A stretch of DNA of 64,000 nucleotides from Alphaproteobacteria bacterium (lineage in GTDB: Bacteria > Pseudomonadota > Alphaproteobacteria > Rhizobiales > JAKIUO01), in NCBI GenBank assembly GCA_024280895.1, contig JAJRPI010000018.1:1-64000 (forward strand), written 5' to 3'. The notes under the pieces were generated by a model, which had not been told where the DNA came from, searched no databases, and was given only the letters and a program-made list of their open reading frames with translations. Below are positions 35,279 through 45,242 of this stretch, piece after piece. Made by a program: the position numbers and the translations under genes. Numbering within the stretch: position 1 is the first letter of the stretch; each line of letters begins with the position of its first letter.

Positions 35279-35360
35279 ATATCCCGGCACGCGACATTTT
35301 TGACCTTGCCACTGGGGTATCTGAGGCCCTATTCATGGGGTATCTACGGGAGAAGGTATA

Positions 35361-35753
35361 ATGACAATGACTGCTGATCAAACAGGTAATACACCAATGC
35401 CAGAGATTTTGAGCGCTGAAAAAGCTCTTGAGATGAGCCAGGCGGGTGATTTGATGATTATTGACGTGCGCACCCCTATGGAATGGATGCGTTCTGGTGT
35501 AGCGCAAGGTGCTTTGACGATCACACCGCAAAACCCCACCTTCATGCAAGAGCTTAATGATGCCGTTGGCGGCGATATGAGCAAGCCGATAGCGTTGATT
35601 TGCGCGACCGGACAGCGCACCGCTAAAATCTCCAGCTTTTTGCGTGAACAGGGCTTTAGCGCTGTCGCCGATATATCTGAAGGCATGATGGGCAATTTTT
35701 CGGCCCAGGGCTGGTTGCGCAAAAACTTGCCGACCGTGCAATATAACGCCTGA
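35361..35753 (+). CDS. Single-domain rhodanese
   Basis: This is a cytoplasmic single-domain sulfurtransferase of 130 residues. The rhodanese landmarks are MIIDVRTPMEWMRSGVAQGALTI and the active-site loop CATGQR with Cys81 carrying the persulfide, then SISEGMMGNF-like DISEGMMGNFSAQGW. GGAGAAGG lies 4-11 bases before ATG. Its promoter carries a BigR/SqrR-type operator, which fits a role in persulfide or sulfide handling. It is divergent from hisS and followed by its own terminator-like hairpin. Confidence 0.9.
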   Translation: MTMTADQTGNTPMPEILSAEKALEMSQAGDLMIIDVRTPMEWMRSGVAQGALTITPQNPTFMQELNDAVGGDMSKPIALICATGQRTAKISSFLREQGFSAVADISEGMMGNFSAQGWLRKNLPTVQYNA

Positions 35754-35782
35754 TCTTTGATCTGAAATAACCGAAATGAACA

Positions 35783-35818
35783 AAACCCCGTATTGAGCAT
35801 TCTCTCACTACGGGGTTT
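35783..35818 (+). terminator. Hairpin terminator after rhodanese gene
   Basis: AAACCCCGTA and TACGGGGTTT form a perfect 10-base-pair stem around a 16-base loop 30 bases after the stop codon. The T-run is short (TTT, then CCCTTATTTC), so efficiency may be moderate. Confidence 0.7.
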
Positions 35819-36044
35819 CCCTTATTTCAGCGCAAATATTTTGATTTTATCATCTTTTTATGCCTCGAAGGCTTGCAAATTGCCCTGTGGATCGCCACCA
35901 TAGTGGTATGGAATTGGCACGATCTTTGGCTTTGATCCTGATCATGATAATTCTGCGGTGATCCTCATTCATCTGACCAAGACAACTGCTAGTTGGAGCG
36001 TTTGTTGCGGCCCTTTTTTCAGATGATGCTGAAAGGTCAATTTT

Positions 36045-36095
36045 ATGAGACGTCTTTTACATACTGGTTCGACCCCGCCCCCTCACTTTGCGTGA
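36045..36095 (+). CDS. Putative leader peptide with a triple-proline run
   Basis: GAAAGG (36031-36036) lies 8 bases before ATG 36045, which opens a 16-codon frame, MRRLLHTGSTPPPHFA, ending in TGA at 36093. The three proline codons CCG-CCC-CCT (36075-36083) coincide with the 5' arm of the terminator at 36077-36109. Runs of proline stall ribosomes and need EF-P, so a ribosome paused there would hold the terminator open. The frame ends 58 bases before the EF-G-like gene. The peptide could also be fortuitous; its strength is the joint arrangement of ribosome site, stall codons and terminator. Confidence 0.45.
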   Translation: MRRLLHTGSTPPPHFA

Positions 36096-36109
36096 CAGGG
36101 GGCTTTTTT
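36077..36109 (+). terminator. Terminator/attenuator upstream of EF-G-like gene
   Basis: GCCCCCT and AGGGGGC pair (7 base pairs, extended internally by CAC/GTG) and are followed by six T, a textbook intrinsic terminator. It is 45 bases before the EF-G-like start and 320 bases after the rhodanese stop, so it has no protein gene of its own to terminate other than the overlapping leader frame. The region 35820-36040 holds no convincing gene; a small hairpin TTTCAG-ATGATG-CTGAAA covers the leader ribosome site. Confidence 0.8.
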
Positions 36110-36153
36110 GTGTTCGAATTCCTGCCGTGTGAGGACCCTACAAAGGAGGAAAT

Positions 36154-38196
36154 ATGATGGGGAAAAATAGTCAAGCTGGCAGCTCTTCGCGCTGTATCGC
36201 CCTGGTCGGCCCATATCTGTCTGGCAAGACCAGCCTGCTTGAAAGCATTTTGCAACATACCGGCGCGATCAATCGCCAGGGAACGGTTGCCGAAGGCAAT
36301 ACGGTTGGGGACGCTTCTCCCGAAGCGCGCGCCCATGATATGAGTGTCGAGCTGAATGTGGCGCAGGTCGATTATCTTGGTGACAGTTTTACGTTTATTG
36401 ATTGTCCAGGCTCCATCGAGTTTAGCGAAGACGCCAATACTGTTTTGCCCGGGGTAGATGCGGCGATTGTCGTGTGTGAGCCCGACCAAAAGAAAACCGC
36501 CGCCCTGCAGCTTATTTTGAAACAGCTGGAAGATCGCAATATCCCGCATTTCCTGTTTCTCAATAAAATCGACAAGGCAGAGCTGCATGTGCGCGATATT
36601 ATTCCCATGTTGCAACCGGCTAGCGACCTGCCACTCGTGCTGCGGCAGATCCCCATTTGGGAAAATAATATTGTCACCGGGTTTGTCGATCTGGCCCTGG
36701 AGCGTGCCTATCTTTACCGCGAGCACCAAACCAGCAAGATCATCGATTTGCCAGAAAATCTGACCGGGCGCGAAGAAGAAGCTCGCTTTGAAATGCTGGA
36801 AACACTGGCGGATTATGACGATGAGCTAATGGAGCAATTGCTCGAAGATATTGAGCCGCCCCAAGACAGGATTTTCGATGATCTGTCGGATGATCTGCGC
36901 TCTGGCACGATCTGCCCTGTACTTATTGGTTCGGCGGAAAAAGGCCATGGCGTCAATCGCTTGCTTAAAGCCTTGCGCCATGAGGTACCTGATGTGAGCG
37001 CGACAAGAGAGCGTCTTGGTATTGAAGCGCGCACGCTGGCGCATGTGATGAAGACCTTTCATACAGAGCATGGCGGTAAAATATCGCTGGTGCGGGTGTT
37101 CGCGGGTGAGTTTGATGATGGCGATCAATTGACCGGCAGTAAGGGCACTAATCAGCGCTTGTCGGGCCTGTTCAGCGTCCGGGGCCAGGAACCTAAGAAA
37201 TTCTCAGGCACCGCCAAAGCAGGGGACACGTTGGCCTTTGGGCGTCTTGATGCGGTGGAATCAGGTGAAAGCTTGTCCACAGATCAAGGCAAGGTGAAGC
37301 AGATCGATGTGATTGAGGCACCGTCACCGGTTTATGGTCTGGCGATCACGGCGAAGGCGCGCCGCGATGAAGTCAAGCTGACTGCAGCAATCAGTAAGCT
37401 CATCGAAGAGGATCAATCTTTATCACTGCGCCAGGATCAAGCGCTTGGCGAGATGGTGTTGTGGGGGCAAGGAGAGATCCATTTGCGGGTCGCGGCTGAA
37501 CGCTTAACACGCAAATTTGGCATCGGTATTGAAAGCCGCACACCAAATATCCCCTATAAGGAAACCATTCGCAGTCAGGTTGAAGTGCGCGGGCGTCACA
37601 AGAAACAGTCCGGTGGGCACGGGCAGTTCGGGGATGTGGTTGTTGAGATCAAACCCATGCCGCGTGGGACCGGTTTCACCTTTTTTAATTCAATCGCTGG
37701 CGGGGTGGTGCCGCGTCAGTATATCCCGGCGGTGGAACATGGCATTGAAGATTATCTTGGCGCTGGCCCCTTGGGATTTCCGGTTGTGGATTTATCGGTT
37801 GAGCTTAAGGACGGCTCTTATCATGCCGTGGATAGCTCCGAACAGGCATTTCGCATGGCTGGAGTAGTGGCGATGAAAGAGGGTATGCCGCAATGCAATC
37901 CCATCCTGCTGGAGCCCGTCATGGCGGTGGAGATTTTTGTTCCGTCAGAAGCGACCGCTCGTATTAACGGCATTGTCTCAAGCCATCGCGGGCAGATCCT
38001 TGGATTTGACGCAAGACCGGGTTGGCTTGGATGGGATCTCGTCAAGGCGCACATGCCGCAAAGCGAGTTGCAGCGGTTGATTGTCGATATCCGCTCGGCA
38101 ACGGCCGGCGTTGGTACTTTCACGTTCAGCTTTGATCGGCTCGCCGAAATCAATGGCAGATTGCGCGATCAGGTCCTGACAGAATATGCGGCTTAG
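36154..38196 (+). CDS. Elongation factor G-like translational GTPase
   Basis: This 680-residue protein has the EF-G domain order but is the divergent alphaproteobacterial EF-G-like type rather than canonical FusA. The P-loop is GPYLSGKTS (about residues 19-27), the G3 motif is DCPG (83-86, DTPG in canonical EF-G) and G4 is NKID (137-140). Domain II is shortened; domains III-V are recognisable (GQGEIHLRVAAERL, RGRHKKQSGGHGQFGDVVVEI, SHRGQILGF). Its cellular role is not established; paralogues of this type can act in recycling or under stress. AAAGGAGG lies just before ATG. A terminator with a proline-rich leader frame sits directly upstream. Confidence 0.85.
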   Translation: MMGKNSQAGSSSRCIALVGPYLSGKTSLLESILQHTGAINRQGTVAEGNTVGDASPEARAHDMSVELNVAQVDYLGDSFTFIDCPGSIEFSEDANTVLPGVDAAIVVCEPDQKKTAALQLILKQLEDRNIPHFLFLNKIDKAELHVRDIIPMLQPASDLPLVLRQIPIWENNIVTGFVDLALERAYLYREHQTSKIIDLPENLTGREEEARFEMLETLADYDDELMEQLLEDIEPPQDRIFDDLSDDLRSGTICPVLIGSAEKGHGVNRLLKALRHEVPDVSATRERLGIEARTLAHVMKTFHTEHGGKISLVRVFAGEFDDGDQLTGSKGTNQRLSGLFSVRGQEPKKFSGTAKAGDTLAFGRLDAVESGESLSTDQGKVKQIDVIEAPSPVYGLAITAKARRDEVKLTAAISKLIEEDQSLSLRQDQALGEMVLWGQGEIHLRVAAERLTRKFGIGIESRTPNIPYKETIRSQVEVRGRHKKQSGGHGQFGDVVVEIKPMPRGTGFTFFNSIAGGVVPRQYIPAVEHGIEDYLGAGPLGFPVVDLSVELKDGSYHAVDSSEQAFRMAGVVAMKEGMPQCNPILLEPVMAVEIFVPSEATARINGIVSSHRGQILGFDARPGWLGWDLVKAHMPQSELQRLIVDIRSATAGVGTFTFSFDRLAEINGRLRDQVLTEYAA

Positions 38197-38202
38197 TTTG
38201 GT

Positions 38203-38580
38203 CTCGCGGCTATTCCGCCTGACGGCGGGCCTCCGACGGGGCGCGCTACAGCGCGGCGCGTAGTCACGCTTGCCTCCCGATGGTCGGAATTCCTTTTTCA
38301 AAGGGAGGGCGGTGCTAGGAAAAAAACAACCGATGTGGTCATCGGCAAGGGCGACTGCCCGCCGGACTTTTTTTAACGATCTACCGCTGCGCTGTCTGAG
38401 ATCGATGCCCGCCCACGGCCCTCAAGCAGCGAAGCGTTAGGGCAACTAAAATGCAGGCCGCGCGTTAGCGCGATTAGCCGTGAGGACAAGAACAACCGAT
38501 GTAGTCATCGGCAGGGCCGACTGGCCGCCGGGCATTGCCCGCCCCATCGGAGGCCGCGCGTTAGCGCGATTAGCCGTGAG
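38203..38580. repeat. Long palindromic repeat element, copy A (with internal extra copy)
   Basis: The 400-base gap after the EF-G-like gene is filled by a GC-rich element. A left arm (38203-38285, beginning CTCGCGGCTATTCCGCC) and a right arm (38493-38580, ending GCGCGATTAGCCGTGAG) are imperfect inverted copies of each other. Between them lie a partial right-arm copy (38453-38484; its last 30 bases are identical to 38551-38580) and a second partial CCGATGTGGTCATCGGCAAG block (38331-38350). A related element lies at 61113-61325. No coding sequence is visible. Confidence 0.8.
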
Positions 38581-38601
38581 ATATACAAAAAGGAGACTAT
38601 T

Positions 38602-39018
38602 ATGGAAAAACAACACGGGACTTTTAACTGGAACGAGCTGATGACAACAGATGTCGAAGCGGCCAAGGAATTTTATACGAATGTCATTGGCTGGTCCTCG
38701 CAAGATGTGCAGTTTGGTAACCCTACGCTTCCGGCGATCCCGGGGGAGCCCAGTTATACGCTTTGGACTGTCGGTGATCTGCAGGTTGGTGGGGCCATGA
38801 AGCTGGAGGGGCCTGAGATGGAAAATATTCCGCCCCACTGGATGTACTATGTCGGCGTTGATGATGTGGACAAGGTCGTGGAGAAGGTGATTGCCCATGG
38901 TGGAAAAGTCGTAATGGGACCAATGGATGTTGAATCGGTTGGACGCTTTTATATGATCGAGGATCCGCAAGGGGCTGTGCTGGGGCTTGGCACCAGCACC
39001 ATGGCCGATAGCTCATAA
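38602..39018 (+). CDS. VOC-family protein
   Basis: This 138-residue protein has the two-module vicinal oxygen chelate fold (GTFNWNELMTTDVEAAKEFYTNVIGW; HWMYYVGVDDVDKVVEKVIAHGGKVVMGPMDV; RFYMIEDPQGAVLGLG). It matches the subgroup in which the first module begins with FxWxEL and lacks one obvious metal ligand, so binding of a small molecule rather than catalysis is possible. AAGGAG lies 7 bases before ATG. It directly follows repeat element copy A. Confidence 0.8.
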   Translation: MEKQHGTFNWNELMTTDVEAAKEFYTNVIGWSSQDVQFGNPTLPAIPGEPSYTLWTVGDLQVGGAMKLEGPEMENIPPHWMYYVGVDDVDKVVEKVIAHGGKVVMGPMDVESVGRFYMIEDPQGAVLGLGTSTMADSS

Positions 39019-39120
39019 GGTCAGATCTTGACAGTTGATCGAGACGGTGTGACGCTGGCATTGCTTTTGTTTGTGTTGTTTGGATCCGCGGTTTTTTTCG
39101 TTCAACTCTAAAGGCTCTTT

Positions 39121-39702
39121 ATGGCAGTATTTTTTTTCTCGATAAAAACCAGGAAAGTTGCAGGGATGCTTGGCTTTGCTTTCTTGTGTTTTACCGGGGT
39201 CGCGCTGGCCAGCTCTTCCTTGCCGATGGTCTGGATGGATGATGTCAACGGCTACGCGATTGCTGGCTATGATCCCGTTGAGTATTTTGTCAAAGATCAG
39301 GCTGTGCGGCCAAATATCGGTATTGAGGCTGTATGGGGCGGGGTGAGCTGGAATTTGCGCAATACCGGCAATAAAGCCGCTTTCTTGGCAGACCCGCATG
39401 TCTATGCCCCGCGCTTTGGGGGGGCCGACCCCTATCAGCTAGCCAATAATCAAAGCGTTCTTGGAAGTCCCGCTTTGTTTGATATCTATAAGCAAAGGCT
39501 CTATCTGTTTTATGATGGTGTCTCGCTGCTTGCCTGGAAGCGAGACCGCAAAGCGTATATTGCCCGTGCTACTCTTGCCTGGCCAAAAGCAGCTGCGAGC
39601 CTTGGGCTTGAATTCACGAATGAACAGATCGCGCCTGTTGTACGTAAAAAAAATGATGGATTTTTATTTCCTAAATCCAAAAAAAGCAGCAAGCTCAAAT
39701 AG
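39121..39702 (+). CDS. Exported YHS-domain-like protein
   Basis: The 193-residue protein has a signal peptide (hydrophobic residues about 13-30) and the phrase GYAIAGYDPVEYFVKDQAVRPN, diagnostic of the YHS-domain (seleno)protein family, followed by WNLRNTGNKAAFLADPHVYAPRFGG. Family members are periplasmic and thought to bind metal or a cofactor; the function is not known. AAAGG lies about 9 bases before ATG. It is convergent with the chemoreceptor gene; a small CCCCT/AGGGG hairpin (39752-39773) lies between them. Confidence 0.72.
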   Translation: MAVFFFSIKTRKVAGMLGFAFLCFTGVALASSSLPMVWMDDVNGYAIAGYDPVEYFVKDQAVRPNIGIEAVWGGVSWNLRNTGNKAAFLADPHVYAPRFGGADPYQLANNQSVLGSPALFDIYKQRLYLFYDGVSLLAWKRDRKAYIARATLAWPKAAASLGLEFTNEQIAPVVRKKNDGFLFPKSKKSSKLK

Positions 39703-39782
39703 AGGGCAAAGGCCGATCAGTTTTTATTCTGATTATTGAACTTTGTTTTGATCCCCTCTCTTTTTAAAGGGGCTTGCATCCC

Positions 39783-41849
39783 TTACCATGATGTTCGGAT
39801 GGTGCCAACGAAATGGGCCACCTTGTCATCGAGAAGCTGGCTTTGATGCGCGAGATCTTTGGCATATGAATTGAGCTTGCCGGCTGTCTCGCCAGTTTCT
39901 GTGGCCGCTATTCGCACCATGGAGATGCCTTGCGTCACTTCATTAGTACCAGAAGCTGCCATCTCGATATTGAGGGCGATTTCACTCGTCGCAGCGCTTT
40001 GCTTGGTAATGGCTCCGGCCACTGATGCCGAAAATTCATTCATCTGTACGATCACCTCGTCGATCTCGTTCATATTGTCTGCAGCTTTTGCGCTGATTTT
40101 TTGCAGTGCGTTGATCTGTGTGGCGATTTCTTCTGTTGCTTTTGAGGTTTGTTCTGCAAGGGTTTTGACCTCGGAGGCAACCACTGCGAATCCACGACCG
40201 GATTCTCCGGCTCGAGAGGCTTCAATAGTGGCGTTCAAAGCCAGCAGATTGGTCTGGCCTGCAATATCATTGATCATCCCGACAATATGACTGATCTTAT
40301 CTGTGCGTTCGATCAGGTCTTGCATGGTTTGTTTGGATTTTTCAGATTCAGCAAGGGCTGCGCTGGCGACTTTGTTGGATTGCTCCACCTCGCTATTGAT
40401 GCCCTCGATCGAGGCCTGAAGTTCTTGCGATGCCATGGCCACAACGGTGACGCTGGCGGCGGATTCTTCCGCTGCTGAATTGACATTATCTGTCTGATCG
40501 ATACTGCTGCTGGCATTATCGTGCATGGTCGTCGCGGTTTCTTCCAGAGACTTAACGGCAGCGCGAGTAGACTGGACGACGCCTCCAACAGATTCCTCGA
40601 AATTGTTGGCAAGCTCCAGCATTGTTTTTTTGCGTCTTTCGATCGCCATTTCTTCCAGTTGAAGCTTATCGGTTTCCAGGCGGGTGACCTCGATAGCATT
40701 TTTCTGGAAGACTTCGATCGCACGGGCCATGCTGCCAATCTCATCTTGTCTATTGGTATAGAGTATTTCGACATCTTTATTGCCACGAGCCAGTTTGTAC
40801 ATGATATTTTTGATTCTGCCGATCGGCCTGACAATGCGCGCAAAAATAATTGTGGAGTTTAGCAGGACTAGCAGGCCGGTTGCGATGAGTGCAAGCCATA
40901 GGGCTGACAGGGAGAGTGTTGATGCAGTTTTGAGGTTGCCGGTCAGTTCTCTCTTCTTACCTGCGATGTTCAGTTCAATGGCTCTCTTCAGTTTTCTGAG
41001 CCCTTGCTCTAGATATTTGGGATCCAGTTTTATGCGGTGTAATATATCAACCGGTAGCATGCCGCTTGCGATGAGGCCCTTGGCGATGAGTAGGTTTTCC
41101 TCATATTTTTTGACCATTCTATCAATTGTATCAAGACCTTGTCGCTCTTGCTCATTGATGCCAAGGCGGCGATAGGCTTGCGCGGTCCGACGATATTCAG
41201 CAATGGATTTTTTGATTTTGGCGAGTCTGGGCGTATCTCGGCGGATGAGATAATTTTTAAATTGGTGAATGAGGCCGCCATAGCCAAGAGCCGAGAGCAT
41301 ATTGCCATATTGCTCTGTCTTGGTTCCTTCATCGGTTTTATTCTTATTATGGATGGCTGCGCGAAGAACATTGATGGCATGGAGTGCGGGGGCATCGTTG
41401 ATCTTGACCATTTTATCAATCCCGGACGTGACTTCGCCTTCCATAATCGCTTCGGTCGCAATCGGGATCGCTTTCATATATTTCATGGTCGTGTTGCGAA
41501 TGGCGCTGAGTGCGGCTTGCTCTTTTGTTGTATGCGGGGATGATTTGTATGCTTCGATTGCGGCCAGAGCAGCTCCGGCGCTGAGTGTTGCTTTTTGGGC
41601 AAATTCTTCTTCGCCTGTCAGGATGAATTCTTTATAGTGATCGATCATTCCCCCATAACCAAGATTATTTATGAGTGAAGACAAAGATTGAGCGCGATTG
41701 GCACTGACGCGCTGATAATTATTCCAGATGGTGCGGCTGTCCTGAATTTCCGTGCGAATCACAAAAGCGCTGGCGACATAGATGACCCCTGTCGCAAGCG
41801 TTGCCGCAATGACGGAAATGCCCAGAAGGCGGATGGTCGGCGTTTTCAT
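39783..41849 (-). CDS. Methyl-accepting chemotaxis protein
   Basis: This 688-residue receptor has an N-terminal membrane helix (residues about 8-28), a periplasmic all-helical sensor of about 280 residues with two similar four-helix halves ([20 protein letters not shown] and [17 protein letters not shown] recur), a second membrane helix (about 312-334), a HAMP domain ([21 protein letters not shown]) and the signalling domain with the hairpin tip [19 protein letters not shown]. The repeated LGYGG..H.K motif resembles helical-bimodular or nitrate-sensor-like domains; the ligand is unknown. AGGGAAA precedes ATG. No other chemotaxis gene is near. Confidence 0.92.
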   Translation of the reverse strand: MKTPTIRLLGISVIAATLATGVIYVASAFVIRTEIQDSRTIWNNYQRVSANRAQSLSSLINNLGYGGMIDHYKEFILTGEEEFAQKATLSAGAALAAIEAYKSSPHTTKEQAALSAIRNTTMKYMKAIPIATEAIMEGEVTSGIDKMVKINDAPALHAINVLRAAIHNKNKTDEGTKTEQYGNMLSALGYGGLIHQFKNYLIRRDTPRLAKIKKSIAEYRRTAQAYRRLGINEQERQGLDTIDRMVKKYEENLLIAKGLIASGMLPVDILHRIKLDPKYLEQGLRKLKRAIELNIAGKKRELTGNLKTASTLSLSALWLALIATGLLVLLNSTIIFARIVRPIGRIKNIMYKLARGNKDVEILYTNRQDEIGSMARAIEVFQKNAIEVTRLETDKLQLEEMAIERRKKTMLELANNFEESVGGVVQSTRAAVKSLEETATTMHDNASSSIDQTDNVNSAAEESAASVTVVAMASQELQASIEGINSEVEQSNKVASAALAESEKSKQTMQDLIERTDKISHIVGMINDIAGQTNLLALNATIEASRAGESGRGFAVVASEVKTLAEQTSKATEEIATQINALQKISAKAADNMNEIDEVIVQMNEFSASVAGAITKQSAATSEIALNIEMAASGTNEVTQGISMVRIAATETGETAGKLNSYAKDLAHQSQLLDDKVAHFVGTIRTSW

Positions 41850-42428
41850 AAACTGTTTCCCTGAACCGTGTTCTCATTGATTCTTGTCCACGCTTTTTTG
41901 CGTAGATTATTTTTTTGTCGGAATATTTTTTAAGAATGAGAAAGCAAAACGAAAAAATAGGATCAAAAAGGTCAATATTTGTTATCGACTCAAGTTTTAA
42001 TGATTACATCTTCTTGGGAGATGCTTAAGGTAATATTTGCGCACATAAAGTTAAAAAAACATGAAAGCTATGATTGCTTGTTCATGAATAAATAAAGGTG
42101 CGATATTCCAGTGGCTTACTGCAGTGCGCAGAGGTGTTTATTAATAGTCTGCATTCGTCCTGTCACTTCCTGATAGGGGCCTTTCAAAGTTTCCTCCATG
42201 CGAATCATTGAAAAAACTGAACTAGAAAAATTGATCCCCCGTCGCGCGGAGACCATGCCAGCTGCATCTGGCATATTTTTCCAATGAACCATTGACCCTG
42301 CAGCCTGTCAAAGCGAGGTGTGAAACAACAAGATTTTTGTAAGAGGGCCAGTAAGCATGAATTGGCAGGCGACTGATATTTGAGCTGTTGTACAACTTCG
42401 AAAATCTCACTGTTGAAAAAGCCAGCTG
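41850..42428. other. Intergenic region without a supported gene
   Basis: This AT-rich gap between the chemoreceptor start and the large TPR gene (both on the minus strand) contains the chemoreceptor promoter region and several short A/T runs. A 29-codon frame at 42198-42287 and a 62-codon minus-strand frame ending at 42222 are open, but neither has a convincing ribosome site. I see no RNA gene. Confidence 0.5.
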
Positions 42429-45242
42429 TCAGTTAAGGCGCAGGGCAACATAGCGTGTGTCCCCTTTGGAGCTTTCAACTTGAACCAAAAAGGCGTGACG
42501 TCCGGCTTTGCGCATCTTGTCAATGGTAGAAGCCAAATCCGCCATACTTCCTATCTGGTGACCATTTACAGCGATAATAACATCTCCGGTTGCCACCTTC
42601 TTGCTGGCCGCCGCCGCGCGCTTTGGATCAATGGCGAGAATAACAAGGCCGCTCACCTTGTCTTTGAGCTTGTATCTGGCCCGCAACGCATCATTCAAAT
42701 AGGCGAGGGTGAGGCCTATCATTTTTTTGGTTTTTAGCGATTTGAGATCTAGTGGCTTTTGTGGTTGATCGGGGCCGTTCGCTTTTTCTGTCGCCGCCAT
42801 TTTTTCAAGATTTGCCCCAAGCGCGCGGGCCCGCTTGAGATCTTTTGACGCTCGAGATTTGTTTCCGTTTTTTTGATAGGAAACAGCACGGTAATAATAT
42901 GTTTTTGAGTTTTTTGAACTTTTTGGGTCAAGGCGTATGGCTTTACTGTAATCAGCAATGGCGTTGTTATATTGCCCTTTGTGGCGATAGGCGTTACCGC
43001 GCGCGATATAATCGTCCGGGTCTTTTGCATTAATGCTGATGGCCCGATTGTAGTCGGCGATGGCGCGATCATATTCTCCAATCTCCGCATAGACGATACC
43101 ACGATCATAATAAGCTTCGGCATTTTTGGGTGAGCGCTTTAGCGCTTTGTTGAAATCCGCGAGAGCCTTGCCGGTTTTGCCAATTTCTGAATAGGCTTGT
43201 CCACGGGAAACATAAGCTTCGACATCTTCGGGGCTTAATTCGAGCACCTGCGTCAAGTCGGAGATGGTCTTGTTATACTGGTTCTTGTTGGCATAGGAAT
43301 AGGCTCGCATCTTGTACGCCAGAGCATCGTCGGGAGTTCGCTTCAGCCTTTCGCTGAAATCGGCGATCGCCTTGTCGAATTCTTCTTTGTTAAAATAGGC
43401 CCCAGCACGGTTAAAATAGGCCTTGTCCAGTTCTGGGTCCAGCCGAAGAGCTTTTGTGAAATCCCCGATGGCTCTGTCATACTGATCCTTACCAAAAAAA
43501 GTTTTGCCCCGGTTGAGAAAGGCATTGGCATTTTGGGGGTCAAGCCGAATTGCTTTATTATAGCTGACAAGAGACCGATCAAATTGTTCCAGATCACCAT
43601 AGACTGAGCCACGGCCAATATAGGCGTCGACATGTTTGGGGTTGAGGCGGATGGCCCGGTTGAAATCTTTGAGGGCGCGCTTGTTTTGTCCTAGAGCGTT
43701 ATATGAATTTCCGCGATTGACGTAAGCCGCGGTATCTTTTGGTGTCAGGCGGATGGCCTGACTATAGTCTTTAATCGCTCGCTTTTCGTCTCCCTTATCG
43801 CTAAAGGCAGTGCCGCGAGCATTATATGTGACAGAGCGATTATAATGGCTCATTCGGCGCCGCTTCAGCAAGCGCGAACAGGCAGTAATGCGCATGTCGG
43901 GGTTACCATCGTTCGAACATCTGGAATAGATATCTTTCTTTTTAGTGCGCCTGCTTGCCTGCTTGGTCGTTTTGCTATGAGTGGAAAAATTACTGGGTTT
44001 ATTGACGGTGGAAACAAGGGTTGGTTTGACACCTAGCCTGACAAGGTCCTTGCGGCTCCTCTTATGATTGGGATCGAGCGACAGGGCTTTTTGATAGGCC
44101 TTGATGGCGCTGTCCTTGTGCCCCATGGCCTCGTGTATCTCGCCAAGCGTATCCCAGGCGGAAAAATCCTCCGGCTTTGTCTCGACAACAATAAGGGCAT
44201 GTACGAGCCCCTTTTCCGGTTGTTTGAGCTTTAGCTGGACCTTTGCCATAAGTTTCCGGTGTTTGATTGTTGGCTTTTTTGCCATTTTGGAACGGAGCAG
44301 TTTCAGGGCATAGCGATAGTCATCGTGTGCAAGGTCGTCGCGGTCTGCCTTCGCATAGGCATTGCCTCGGCTGATATAGAAGATTGTATAGCCTTTGGGG
44401 TCAAGTTTGATGGCCCTGTCAAAGTCGACAATGGCTCGGATAATTTTGCCGTTGTGCTTGTTCGCTATGGCGCGATTGAAATAGGGGTTGGCATATTCAG
44501 GATCAAGCCGGATGGCCTCGTTATACTCGGCGATTGCCTGGTCATATTGCCCTTTGTCTCTATAAACGACGCCGCGATTATTAAAGGTGTTGGCATGATT
44601 GGGTCTGTATTCGAGAGCCTTGGTATAATCGGCAATGGCCCGGTCATGCTGGCCGATATTGTTATAAGCAATCCCGCGATTATTATAGGCGGAGGGAGAG
44701 TTCGGCTTATAGCGCAGGGCTTTCGTCGTATCTGCAATGGCCCGTTTGAATTGGCCTTTGTCGATATAGTGGTTTGCGCGATTGATATAGGCTGAAACAA
44801 AGCTTGGCTTGAGTCTTATCGCCCGGCTATAATCGGCGATGGCCCTGTCAGCCTGACCGTTGTTGCCGTAGGATACCCCGCGATTGTAATAGCTATTAGC
44901 TTCTTTTGAATTAAGCCGGAGTGAGCGAGTATAGTCAGCGATCGCGCGTTTCCATTGCTGCTTGCGGCGATAGGCATTACCTCGATTATAGTAGACAATC
45001 GCCCGGTTTCTCCTGTTCAATCGGTAGCGCTTTAGTACGCGCGTGCAGCCTTTGATAGAGCGCGCTATATTTCCATTTTGGTTGCAATCATCCATCGCGT
45101 CGGCCTTGGCCGATGTGGCCATGAGCGGAGCGGTGAAGATTGCCAATAAGAATGCCAGAATATAGGGCATGTTTCTTCTCAGCGAACAGATGGAGAGGGC
45201 AGGCGTTGTCCCGCCGAACGAGGGGTGCTTGCGACTTGCCAT
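42429..45242 (-). CDS. Large exported TPR protein with C-terminal PDZ domain
   Basis: This protein of about 937 residues has a signal peptide (MPYILAFLLAIFTAPL region), roughly 18 tetratricopeptide repeats of the type AYxxRGxAYxxxGxxxxAIADYxxAIRLDP, and a C-terminal PDZ domain (GLVILAIDPKRAAAASKKV, GDVIIAVNGHQIGSMADL). It is built of two consecutive units, each opened by a small Cys-containing cap (DDCNQNGNIARSIKGCTRVLKR; SRCSNDGNPDMRITACSRLLKR), so it looks like an internal duplication. ATG 45242 overlaps the upstream stop as TGATG; ATG 45170 with AGAAG is a competing start that gives a standard signal peptide. It probably acts as a periplasmic scaffold. Confidence 0.82.
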   Translation of the reverse strand: MASRKHPSFGGTTPALSICSLRRNMPYILAFLLAIFTAPLMATSAKADAMDDCNQNGNIARSIKGCTRVLKRYRLNRRNRAIVYYNRGNAYRRKQQWKRAIADYTRSLRLNSKEANSYYNRGVSYGNNGQADRAIADYSRAIRLKPSFVSAYINRANHYIDKGQFKRAIADTTKALRYKPNSPSAYNNRGIAYNNIGQHDRAIADYTKALEYRPNHANTFNNRGVVYRDKGQYDQAIAEYNEAIRLDPEYANPYFNRAIANKHNGKIIRAIVDFDRAIKLDPKGYTIFYISRGNAYAKADRDDLAHDDYRYALKLLRSKMAKKPTIKHRKLMAKVQLKLKQPEKGLVHALIVVETKPEDFSAWDTLGEIHEAMGHKDSAIKAYQKALSLDPNHKRSRKDLVRLGVKPTLVSTVNKPSNFSTHSKTTKQASRRTKKKDIYSRCSNDGNPDMRITACSRLLKRRRMSHYNRSVTYNARGTAFSDKGDEKRAIKDYSQAIRLTPKDTAAYVNRGNSYNALGQNKRALKDFNRAIRLNPKHVDAYIGRGSVYGDLEQFDRSLVSYNKAIRLDPQNANAFLNRGKTFFGKDQYDRAIGDFTKALRLDPELDKAYFNRAGAYFNKEEFDKAIADFSERLKRTPDDALAYKMRAYSYANKNQYNKTISDLTQVLELSPEDVEAYVSRGQAYSEIGKTGKALADFNKALKRSPKNAEAYYDRGIVYAEIGEYDRAIADYNRAISINAKDPDDYIARGNAYRHKGQYNNAIADYSKAIRLDPKSSKNSKTYYYRAVSYQKNGNKSRASKDLKRARALGANLEKMAATEKANGPDQPQKPLDLKSLKTKKMIGLTLAYLNDALRARYKLKDKVSGLVILAIDPKRAAAASKKVATGDVIIAVNGHQIGSMADLASTIDKMRKAGRHAFLVQVESSKGDTRYVALRLN

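Noticed and set aside
39715-39750. Third BigR/SqrR-type operator (ATTC-N8-GAAC) after the YHS-type gene
   Set aside because: One mismatch in the core, no extended arms, and it lies between convergent genes where no promoter is expected.
42198-42287. A 29-codon frame beginning MRIIEKTELEKLIPRR
   Set aside because: Composition looks protein-like, but there is no ribosome site (TTTCCTCC precedes it) and no neighbour to couple with.
42222-42410. 62-codon minus-strand open frame
   Set aside because: No ribosome site, no recognisable features; lies in an AT-rich gap and is probably random.
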